Source: BJGN01 sp041159865 (GTDB lineage Bacteria > Bacteroidota > Bacteroidia > Chitinophagales > Saprospiraceae). From it: a stretch of DNA of 64,000 nucleotides. Shown here piece by piece: positions 1-7,039 of this stretch. The notes beneath the pieces were generated by a model. The model was not told the origin of the DNA and did no database searches. It saw only the letters and a program-made list of their open reading frames with translations. The DNA lies in the NCBI GenBank assembly GCA_041159865.1, contig JBEAXK010000015.1:1-64000 (forward strand), in the 5' to 3' direction. Position 1 is the first letter of the stretch, and each line of letters opens with the position of its first letter. Both the position numbers and the translations under genes were made by a program.

Positions 1-511
1 TAAGACTATAAATCCTGCCCGTTCTACAAACAGTACAATAAGTAACCATTATAGGTTTACCATTTATATGGTCAACTACTTGATGATGATAACCTATTAA
101 TTGAATTGGATAAGCACTCGCTACATTATCTATCACCACGCCAATGACTAATTTATTATCAGGAATTTTATTTGCTGATAAAGAAGTTTTTACCACTTTA
201 GTTGGCTGATAGAACATTTTATCTGCTTCCATTTCAAATGTGCAGACATAAAAGACGCATAAATAAATGGCAGTCAATCCTCCTATGACTATTTTTTCTG
301 TTTTATTGGCATTCCTAAGGATCAAAACGCATGGAATAGACACCAAAAGATACCCGATGAGTCGAATAATCCATTTATTAGAGCCTAAAAAATAGGCTAA
401 ATCGATTGAATTAAAATTTTGACTGCCTGGCATTGGCATAATCAAATATACTCTGGCAAATTCAAAAAGAATTAAAAGGAGCAGACCAAGTATTGCTATC
501 GTTTTTTTCAT
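1..511 (-). CDS. DUF3179 domain-containing membrane protein (5' part, runs off window)
   Basis: An open frame on the minus strand starts with ATG at 511 and is still open at base 1, giving about 170 residues. It begins MKKTIAILGLLLLILFEFAR, a membrane-spanning or signal segment, and has two further hydrophobic stretches (around residues 48-65 and 75-90). The last visible residues contain VTYCTVCRTGRIYS, which matches the Cys-x-x-Cys motif opening the DUF3179 family. The function of DUF3179 is unknown; the motif suggests a metal or redox site, which is inference. The gene follows tRNA-Met on the same strand but a terminator-like hairpin separates them. Confidence 0.8.
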   Translation of the reverse strand, partial: MKKTIAILGLLLLILFEFARVYLIMPMPGSQNFNSIDLAYFLGSNKWIIRLIGYLLVSIPCVLILRNANKTEKIVIGGLTAIYLCVFYVCTFEMEADKMFYQPTKVVKTSLSANKIPDNKLVIGVVIDNVASAYPIQLIGYHHQVVDHINGKPIMVTYCTVCRTGRIYSL

Positions 512-543
512 GGTATAAATTTAAAAAAAACCTCATACCGTAA

Positions 544-577
544 CAAAAAAGGACTCACGAATTACCGTAAGTCCTTT
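544..577 (-). terminator. Rho-independent terminator after tRNA-Met
   Basis: On the minus strand AAAGGACT and AGTCCTTT form an 8-bp stem (arms at 570-577 and 548-555) with a 14-nt loop, followed by a run of T. It lies directly downstream of the tRNA gene and should end the tRNA transcript before the DUF3179 gene. Confidence 0.75.
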
Positions 578-586
578 CCATTTTTG

Positions 587-660
587 TAGCGCGAGGGAGA
601 CTTGAACTCCCGACCTCAGGATTATGAATCCTGCGCTCTAACCGGCTGAGCTATCGCGCC
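587..660 (-). tRNA. tRNA-Met (anticodon CAT)
   Basis: A 74-nt cloverleaf reads on the minus strand from G at 660: acceptor GGCGCGA pairs with TCGCGCT (first pair G-U), D-arm AGCTCAGCCGGTTAGAGC, anticodon stem CAGGA/TCCTG around loop TTCATAA, and a T-arm with GTTCAAGTC. The discriminator is A at 587 and CCA is not encoded. It lacks the three G-C pairs expected in the initiator anticodon stem, so it is elongator tRNA-Met or the lysidine-modified tRNA-Ile2; I cannot separate these by eye. It sits 62 nt downstream of rpsA on the same strand. Confidence 0.93.
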
Positions 661-722
661 AGAGGGCGTAAAGATAAGGTTTCGTTTTAAAAAAACCTTA
701 TCTTAATACCTTGAAATTACAT

Positions 723-2684
723 TTATTCTTCTGTTGAAGAACCTTGATTTAATTGCTCTTTTAGCTGAGCTAATCCCTCAAGTTCTCCTAAAGTTGTTTT
801 TTCAACTGAACTCTGCTGTTTTTTAACAGCCTGGCGAGTTTTATCTTTCTCAACGACCTTCTCTTTCTTAACTGATTCCTCTGCTTCTTTCTTTATGTCT
901 TCGATATAACGTAAGTGAGAAACCAAAATTCTCTTGTCGTCACGGTTGAATTCAATGACTTTTACCGTCAATGTTTCTTCAGGTTCAGCAAGTGAGTTGT
1001 CTTCTTTACGGATATGCTTAATCGGTGCGAATGCCTCTAAACCATAAGGTAACTGAACAATAGCGCCACGATCATCACGACGTAAGATAGTAGCTTCGTG
1101 GTAAGAACCTACTGGGAATACGTTTTCGAAAGTATCCCATGGATTTTCTTCCAACTGTTTGTGACCTAAAGAAAGTTTACGACTCTCAGCATCAACATCT
1201 AATATCTGAACATCAATCTTCTCTCCAACCTTTGTGAACTCAGATGGATGTCCAAAACGCTTTGTCCAGGAAAGATCAGAGATATGAACCATACCGCCAA
1301 TTCCTTCTTGTAACTCAACAAACACACCATAAGGCGTAAGATTTTTAACTTCTCCACTGTGGCGGCTACCGACAGGGAAAGTTTTAGCGATTTCACTCCA
1401 AGGATCGGAACTTAACTGCTTAAGCGACAAAGACATTCTACGGTCATCCTGATCGATAGTTACTACCTTTGCTTCATATTCCTGACCTAATCTGAAATAT
1501 TCACGGGCATTAACTGGTTGGTTGCTCCAGCTCACCTCTGAAACGTGAATTAAACCTTCAACACCTGGTTGTAATTCAAGGAAAGCACCGTAATCTTCGA
1601 TATTTACTATTTTTCCTTTAACCGTAGAACCTTCTGTTATACCTGCTGCAAGAACTTCCCATGGGTGTGGTTGTAATTGTTTAAGACCTAATGAAATACG
1701 TCTCTTGTTTTCATCGAAATCAAGAACCGCAACACTGATTTTCTGGTTCAAGCTCAAAACTTCCATTGGGTGGTTGATACGACCCCATGAAATATCGGTG
1801 ATATAAAGTAAACCGTCAACACCACCTAAATCAAGGAATGCACCGAAATCAGTGATATTTTTAACGACACCTTCTAACACCTGACCTTTTTCAAGGCTAC
1901 CAATGATATGTTCGCGTTGTTCAGCCAAATCACTTTCTATAAGTGCTTTATGAGAAACGACAGCATTTTTAATGGTTTCATTGATTTTAACTACCTTGAA
2001 CTCCATCGTTTTACCAACATACTGATCATAATCGACAATAGGTTTGATATCTATCTGTGATCCAGGTAGGAAAGTTTCCAATCCACTGCAATCTACAATT
2101 AAACCACCTTTTGTCTTACTGATAACTGTACCTTTAATGATAGTACCATTTTCATAAGAGTCAACAATGCTCTCCCATGATCTTAATAATTTAGCCTTTC
2201 TACGAGAAAGCACTAGTTGACCACGGCCATCCTCTTGCTGCTCTACATATACATCAACATAATCACCCACTGCTAAACCAGGAATATCTCTAAATTCCGA
2301 CAAAGGAATTAAGCCATCCGATTTGTAGTTTATGTCAAGTACCACATCACCGCCATTAATAGATGTAACGAAACCTTTAACAATTTCATTTTCTAAAACA
2401 GCATTCATGGTTGAAGCATACTGTTCTTTGAAAGAAATAGATTCTTCTTCAGAATAGTTTATACCCCCTTTATTTGTAATATTCCAATTGAAATCATCAT
2501 GTGCAGTACCAACAGATTCCTGTCCGGCAAGCAATACTTCCATTTCAACTTCCTCTTCCTCTTCCACAATTTCAGCAGGTTCTTCTGCTTTTTCAACAAC
2601 CTCTTCTACCTCTGGAGTCAGCTGTTCTTCTACAGCATCAATTAATTCTTCAGGAGTTGTTAATTCGTCTTTTTCTTCAGACAT
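723..2684 (-). CDS. rpsA: 30S ribosomal protein S1
   Basis: The 653-residue protein carries six S1 (OB-fold) RNA-binding repeats at roughly residues 97-165, 182-245, 267-335, 352-420, 439-507 and 524-590. Repeats 3-5 have the textbook forms GAFLDL..GLLYITDISW, GAFLEL..GLIHVSEVSW and GVFVEL..GMVHISDLSW. S1 binds mRNA and brings it to the 30S subunit. An Asp/Glu-rich N-terminal extension (about residues 1-60) and a Lys/Glu-rich tail ending near TTLGELEGLAQLKEQL make it longer than the about 557 residues of E. coli S1; both are common in Bacteroidota. The start follows an A-rich leader without a Shine-Dalgarno sequence. Certain identification. Confidence 0.97.
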   Translation of the reverse strand: MSEEKDELTTPEELIDAVEEQLTPEVEEVVEKAEEPAEIVEEEEEVEMEVLLAGQESVGTAHDDFNWNITNKGGINYSEEESISFKEQYASTMNAVLENEIVKGFVTSINGGDVVLDINYKSDGLIPLSEFRDIPGLAVGDYVDVYVEQQEDGRGQLVLSRRKAKLLRSWESIVDSYENGTIIKGTVISKTKGGLIVDCSGLETFLPGSQIDIKPIVDYDQYVGKTMEFKVVKINETIKNAVVSHKALIESDLAEQREHIIGSLEKGQVLEGVVKNITDFGAFLDLGGVDGLLYITDISWGRINHPMEVLSLNQKISVAVLDFDENKRRISLGLKQLQPHPWEVLAAGITEGSTVKGKIVNIEDYGAFLELQPGVEGLIHVSEVSWSNQPVNAREYFRLGQEYEAKVVTIDQDDRRMSLSLKQLSSDPWSEIAKTFPVGSRHSGEVKNLTPYGVFVELQEGIGGMVHISDLSWTKRFGHPSEFTKVGEKIDVQILDVDAESRKLSLGHKQLEENPWDTFENVFPVGSYHEATILRRDDRGAIVQLPYGLEAFAPIKHIRKEDNSLAEPEETLTVKVIEFNRDDKRILVSHLRYIEDIKKEAEESVKKEKVVEKDKTRQAVKKQQSSVEKTTLGELEGLAQLKEQLNQGSSTEE

Positions 2685-2699
2685 TTTTTTTGTTTTAAT

Positions 2700-2716
2700 A
2701 TCTACGAAAGGTAGAT
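2700..2716 (-). promoter_or_regulatory. Small hairpin in the rpsA 5' leader
   Basis: On the minus strand ATCTAC-CTTTC-GTAGAT forms a perfect 6-bp stem with a 5-nt loop, ending 15 nt before the rpsA ATG. A TATATTCG box near 2745, one base from the Bacteroidota -7 consensus TAnnTTTG, would place the hairpin in the transcribed leader. A role in autoregulation by S1 is only a guess. Confidence 0.35.
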
Positions 2717-2839
2717 TTTGGTTAAAAAATTAAATTGCGGGGCGAATATACAATTTATTTGCAAATTGACCTATTTTTTGATTTACTTTATTAGTTTTGT
2801 TGTGTACGATTCCTATTAAACCCTATACGATATTCAGCG

Positions 2840-3448
2840 ATGTTAAAAAAACTACTTCTCCCCTTTCTTTTTGTTTCTTTTTTCCTAAACACTTATGTAT
2901 CAGGTCAAATCAAAAAGTTTTCCTTTTCCGATAAAACGACCATGCAGATTCAAGGCACCTCAACGCTGCATGACTGGACTTGTAATGTAACAAAGGTAGA
3001 TGGTGCCATTGAAATGGACAGTAAAGTTCTGGCCAAAGGAATTTGGTCTGAAAACAGCAAAATTAAAACCCTTAAAGTTTCTGTTCCTGTTGAGAGCATC
3101 AAAAGTCCCAGAGGTGCAGCAATGGAAAAAAAGCTGTATAATGCTTTGAAATCAGAAAAATTCCCCTTAATCGTGTTTACATTGAATAATATAAAATCAA
3201 CTCCTTCAAAAACGGGATCTACCCAGCTGGAGGCAACAGGAACGCTCAATGTTGCAGGAGTAGAAAAACCGGTGTCTCTTTTCGTAAATGCTACCTTCAA
3301 TGCTGAAAAAAACCTGTCTTTTGCTGGTTCTTATTCTATGAACATGAAAGATTTTGACGTTGAACCCCCCTCGGCCATGTTTGGACAAATCGTGTCCGGC
3401 GAAAAAGTAACTATTTTATTTAACGTTCAGGTAAATAAGTTGTTATGA
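2840..3448 (+). CDS. YceI family periplasmic lipid-binding-like protein
   Basis: The 202-residue protein has a signal peptide (KK, then a hydrophobic stretch to about residue 22 ending YVSGQ) and a YceI domain over the rest. The N-terminal signature is QGTSTLHDWTC; later come FPLIVFTLNNI and ATGTLNVAGVEKPVSL, typical of the YceI beta-barrel. The fold binds polyisoprenoid or amphiphilic ligands, and members are periplasmic. It overlaps the next gene by four bases (ATGA), so the two are translationally coupled. The ligand cannot be told from sequence. Confidence 0.92.
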   Translation: MLKKLLLPFLFVSFFLNTYVSGQIKKFSFSDKTTMQIQGTSTLHDWTCNVTKVDGAIEMDSKVLAKGIWSENSKIKTLKVSVPVESIKSPRGAAMEKKLYNALKSEKFPLIVFTLNNIKSTPSKTGSTQLEATGTLNVAGVEKPVSLFVNATFNAEKNLSFAGSYSMNMKDFDVEPPSAMFGQIVSGEKVTILFNVQVNKLL

Positions 3449-4410
3449 AAAATATTTCAATAGGAATCCTCTTTTTATTTCATGCCATTTCATCCAGGAG
3501 TCAGTCCGTTCAATCTGTTTCTATTCCAGGCTCAGTTGTTTCCTTTAACATGATATCTGTACCTCCCGGATCTTTTATGTTGGGCAGCCCATCTTCAGAA
3601 CTAAACAGAAATATGGACGAAGGTCAACAAGTTAAGGTAAAACTAGATGGATTTTTTATTTCTGAAACAGAAGTAACCTGGGATTTATATGAATTATTTA
3701 CGGATAAAGAAAAAAGAGCTGCTTTAATTTATGCCAGTGAGGCGATTAAAAATAATGCGGACGCGATCATCAAACCGAGTACTCCCTATTTAGATCCCAG
3801 TTACGGCATGGGAAAATATGGTTTCCCGGCAACCAGTATGACCCAATATGCTGCTTTGTCATTTTGTAAATGGTTAAGTGAGCTAACAGGTGAATTTTAT
3901 AGGCTTCCAACAGAAGCTGAATGGGAATATGCTTGTAAAGCCGGTACAAATACAGCTTATTCTTTTGGTGATGATCCTGCATTGTTAGATCAATATGCTT
4001 GGAGTTTTAATAATAGCGAAGATAAATACCATCCTGTTAAATCGAAAAAACCTAATCCTTGGGGGCTTTATGATATGCACGGTAATGTCATGGAATGGAC
4101 GCTCGATCAATATCAGGCAGATTATTACGCTACATTGGGTTCTGCTTCAAATTCGCCATGGAGGCGTCCTGACAAACTACACCCTCGTACTGCAAGAGGA
4201 GGTTCATGGGATGAAAATCCTCCAGTTCTTCGATCTTCTGCCCGAACTTCATCAAATCCCTCCTGGCAGAGAAGAGACCCTCAAATTCCAAAAAGTTTCT
4301 GGTGGTGTTCCGATGCCCCATTTATTGGTATTCGATTAGTTAAACCTGCCCTGCAACCTACTAAAGAAGAACAAGAGGCATTTTGGTCTTTAGTATTAGA
4401 TGAAGGTTAA
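3445..4410 (+). CDS. Formylglycine-generating-enzyme-like (SUMF1 fold) secreted protein
   Basis: The 321-residue protein has a short N-terminal signal (to about residue 20) and then the SUMF1/FGE fold: MISVPPGSFMLGSP near residue 34, VTWDLYELF, LPTEAEWEYACKAG near residue 155, NPWGLYDMHGNVMEW near 205 and ARGGSW near 250. True sulfatase-activating FGEs use a pair of C-terminal cysteines; in the matching region (RSSARTSSNP...SFWWCSDAP) I see only one Cys in a different position, so catalytic formylglycine generation is doubtful. Many Bacteroidota SUMF1-fold proteins are non-catalytic. It is coupled to YceI by ATGA. Confidence 0.9.
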   Translation: MKNISIGILFLFHAISSRSQSVQSVSIPGSVVSFNMISVPPGSFMLGSPSSELNRNMDEGQQVKVKLDGFFISETEVTWDLYELFTDKEKRAALIYASEAIKNNADAIIKPSTPYLDPSYGMGKYGFPATSMTQYAALSFCKWLSELTGEFYRLPTEAEWEYACKAGTNTAYSFGDDPALLDQYAWSFNNSEDKYHPVKSKKPNPWGLYDMHGNVMEWTLDQYQADYYATLGSASNSPWRRPDKLHPRTARGGSWDENPPVLRSSARTSSNPSWQRRDPQIPKSFWWCSDAPFIGIRLVKPALQPTKEEQEAFWSLVLDEG

Positions 4411-4490
4411 TTAATTATTTTGTTTAAATAAATTTTACTATTTTTAGTTACTTAAAAATTTTATTTGTTAATTACTTAAAATCCTAAATA

Positions 4491-5843
4491 ATGTCTTCAT
4501 CAGATTCTTTTGACAAACCAGGCGTAAATCGTCGGGAATTTTTAAAGGATGCTTCTCTGGCAACCGGTGGTTTAATGCTTGCTTCGCTTCCTTTTGATCT
4601 TCGTGCCCTGTCAGGTCAACCTGCAGCAACCCTGAAAATTGCTTTAGTAGGTTGTGGTGGCAGAGGTTCCGGTGCCGTCGTTCAGGCACTTATCGCTGAT
4701 CCAAATACTAAATTAGTCGCAATGGCCGACGCATTTAGAGACCGGGTCGATAGTTGCTATAAATATATCACTTCTGATAAAGTGAATGAAACAGAGGGAG
4801 CAACCACTTCACTTAAAACGCAGATTGATGTGCCTGAATCAAATAAATTTTCAGGTTTCGATGCCTACAAAAAAGCTATCGATCTGGCAGATGTCGTTAT
4901 TCTTACCAGCCCTCCAGGATTTAGACCTGATCATTTGGAATATGCTATCAATAGCAATAAACATATTTTTTGCGAAAAACCACTCGCTACTGATGCCACA
5001 GGTATCCGCAAAGTAATGGGTTTGCTTGAAGTTAGTAAACAGAAAAAATTAAATATAGTCGTTGGTCTTCAACGTCATTATGAAACAGTTTACCGCGAGA
5101 TAATGAAACGCATTCATGCCGGAGAAATTGGAGATGTGACCAGTGGACAGGTTTATTGGAATGGATCTGGTGTTTGGGTGAAAGATCGTTTGCCAGACAT
5201 GTCAGAGATGACTTATCAAATGCGAAACTGGTACTATTTTAACTGGCTTTGCGGAGATCATATTGTGGAACAACACATACATAATATCGATGTATTCAAC
5301 TGGGCTAAAAAAGATTATCCAGTTAAAGCCCAGGGGATGGGTGGTCGTCAGGTTCGTACTGGTAAAGAATTTGGTGAAATTTATGATCACCACTACGTGG
5401 AATATACCTATGCCGACGGCTCTATCTTAAACAGTCAATGTCGACATATTAAAGGTTGTGCCGATAAAGTTTCTGAACATATTATTGGTTCAAAAGGCCG
5501 CGCAGAAAGTAATGGAACCATGACGGATCTAAAAGGTAATGTTATTTTTAAACATAACCGAAAAGGAGATCCAAATCCTTATCAGCAAGAACATGTAGAG
5601 CTTTTTGCCTCTATTAGAAAAGGAGAGGTTATCAATGATCTTGAAAATGGCGCCAAATCAACCATGACGGCCATTCTTGGAAGAATGGCTACTTATTCTG
5701 GTCAGGTTATTTCCTGGGAACAGGCCATTAATTCACCTGAAAATCTTTTCCCTGAAAAATTAGACTGGAACGCAAATCCTAAGTCTTTACCAGATGCTTC
5801 AGGACATTATAAAATAGCCATGCCGGGCGTTTATAAGGTTTAA
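4491..5843 (+). CDS. Gfo/Idh/MocA family oxidoreductase, Tat-exported
   Basis: The 450-residue protein starts with a twin-arginine signal (NRREFLK at residues 13-19 followed by a hydrophobic stretch to about residue 42), so it should cross the membrane folded, with NAD(P) bound. The Rossmann nucleotide site is KIALVGCGGRGSGA near residue 50, and the family EKP motif is in FCEKPLATD near residue 163. The C-terminal half is the substrate-binding domain. Such secreted members act on sugars or sugar derivatives in Bacteroidota; the substrate is unknown. It lies 80 bp after the FGE-like gene in the same direction and is followed by a strong terminator. Confidence 0.93.
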   Translation: MSSSDSFDKPGVNRREFLKDASLATGGLMLASLPFDLRALSGQPAATLKIALVGCGGRGSGAVVQALIADPNTKLVAMADAFRDRVDSCYKYITSDKVNETEGATTSLKTQIDVPESNKFSGFDAYKKAIDLADVVILTSPPGFRPDHLEYAINSNKHIFCEKPLATDATGIRKVMGLLEVSKQKKLNIVVGLQRHYETVYREIMKRIHAGEIGDVTSGQVYWNGSGVWVKDRLPDMSEMTYQMRNWYYFNWLCGDHIVEQHIHNIDVFNWAKKDYPVKAQGMGGRQVRTGKEFGEIYDHHYVEYTYADGSILNSQCRHIKGCADKVSEHIIGSKGRAESNGTMTDLKGNVIFKHNRKGDPNPYQQEHVELFASIRKGEVINDLENGAKSTMTAILGRMATYSGQVISWEQAINSPENLFPEKLDWNANPKSLPDASGHYKIAMPGVYKV

Positions 5844-5877
5844 CTTATAAATACCAGCGTTTACAGCCAAAAATTTA

Positions 5878-5915
5878 AAACCCTTTTTCCACCAAGTTGG
5901 AAAAGGGTTTTTTTA
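5878..5915 (+). terminator. Rho-independent terminator after the oxidoreductase gene
   Basis: AAACCCTTTTTCCA and TGGAAAAGGGTTT form a near-perfect stem with a short loop, followed by a T run. The A-rich left flank means it could also stop transcription arriving from the apbE side on the minus strand. Confidence 0.85.
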
Positions 5916-5948
5916 TCAAAACGGTTTTTTGCTTTTAATCTTTGGTTA

Positions 5949-6048
5949 ATAAATTATTTGTACGTGGGACACCATTTTTCCTGTATCATATAAGACGATG
6001 CCTGCATGGCCTCTACCTTTTTCTGATTCTTGATATAAAACGGACATC
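5949..6048 (-). CDS. Possible 33-residue ORF after apbE
   Basis: Just downstream of the apbE stop on the minus strand an ATG opens a 33-codon frame beginning MSVLYQESEKGRGHAG and ending VSHVQIIY. It is too short to judge, matches no family I know and could be chance. Boundaries are approximate to a few bases. Its only support is the tight spacing to apbE and an unremarkable, non-repetitive composition. Confidence 0.2.
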
Positions 6049-6053
6049 TTTAA

Positions 6054-7037
6054 TTATTTGTTATTTAGATTTACTTCAAGAAGTGTATCCCCTCGTTTAC
6101 ACATTACCTTGATATTTTTCCTGTACCGCAGAATTTTATATATATTTTCTTTTTCCATGATACTAAAAGCTGTGCCCAAAGCATCTGTTATCATTCCGTT
6201 AGGACCCTCGACCAAACATGTTGAGCTGATAGTTAAAGGTCCTCCTGTAAGTGGATTTAACAAATGGCTGTACTTCTTACCCTCCCATTCTAAAAATTGT
6301 TGTTGATCTCCAGATATAGATTGCGTCGTATTTTTAACATATCTTTTCCCTAAGAAAGGGAATAAAGAACTATCAGGCTCAACAACCCATCCCTCCTTTA
6401 AGGGAGGAGCTTTTCCCATAGCCAAAGAACTACCCGCCGTTACCATTGCTCTTGGAAAACCTAGCTTCTTTAATATTTTCAACGCTTCATCAACTGCATA
6501 ACCCTTTCCAATACCGCCAAAATCAAGTTTTGTTCCTTTTTTTAAGAATTTAAATTGGTAAAAATTATTTTTTTTCCTACAAGCAATGTATTGAATGCCA
6601 GAATATTCCATTGCCTTTTTTTGCAATGAGTCAGAAGGAAATTCATTTCTTCGTCTTGCCCGTCTCCAAAGATGGGTGAGACTTCCCATGGCCGGATCAA
6701 AATATTGCCCCGTTATCTTACTCCATTTAATACTCTCCTTTAAAACAATGCCAAGATCCTTTGAAATGTTTTTCCATTCCAGTGGTTGTTTCACGTTTAA
6801 TTGATAAACTTCCGCATTTTCCTTATAGTCACTTAAAATATTGTCCAGCTGACGAATGCGTTCAAATGCCTTTTCCGAAATTATATCTGCGTTAACTTCC
6901 TTATTTGCATAAAAAAACACCTGAAATAAAGTACCCATAGCAGGTTTACTGAAGCTAAAAAGGCTATCAGATTGACCATTTAAAAATAGTCCAATAATCA
7001 AGTAAAACAGAGTCATTAAAATTCGTATATTAGGCAT
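6054..7037 (-). CDS. apbE: FAD:protein FMN transferase (ApbE family)
   Basis: The 327-residue protein transfers FMN from FAD onto a Thr/Ser of periplasmic target proteins. It has a hydrophobic N-terminal signal (to about residue 22), the family opening FSFSKPAMGTLFQVFFY, the FAD-site motif LDFGGIGKGYAVDEA near residue 172, YSHLLNPLTGGPL near 265, and ITDALGTAFSIM near 290 with the metal-binding Asp. The usual GGD/GGE motif is AGSS here (VTAGSSLAMG), a change in the nucleotide-site loop. No obvious flavinylated partner is in the window. It starts 2 bp after the protease gene, so it is probably co-transcribed. Confidence 0.92.
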   Translation of the reverse strand: MPNIRILMTLFYLIIGLFLNGQSDSLFSFSKPAMGTLFQVFFYANKEVNADIISEKAFERIRQLDNILSDYKENAEVYQLNVKQPLEWKNISKDLGIVLKESIKWSKITGQYFDPAMGSLTHLWRRARRRNEFPSDSLQKKAMEYSGIQYIACRKKNNFYQFKFLKKGTKLDFGGIGKGYAVDEALKILKKLGFPRAMVTAGSSLAMGKAPPLKEGWVVEPDSSLFPFLGKRYVKNTTQSISGDQQQFLEWEGKKYSHLLNPLTGGPLTISSTCLVEGPNGMITDALGTAFSIMEKENIYKILRYRKNIKVMCKRGDTLLEVNLNNK

Positions 7038-7039
7038 AA

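Noticed and set aside
2488..2733. Plus-strand Ser-rich frame of 81 codons
   Set aside because: It mirrors the Glu-rich N-terminus of ribosomal protein S1 on the other strand.
3995..4339. Plus-strand frame of 114 codons within the FGE-like gene
   Set aside because: It is a second frame of a well-supported SUMF1-fold gene and shows no recognisable domain.
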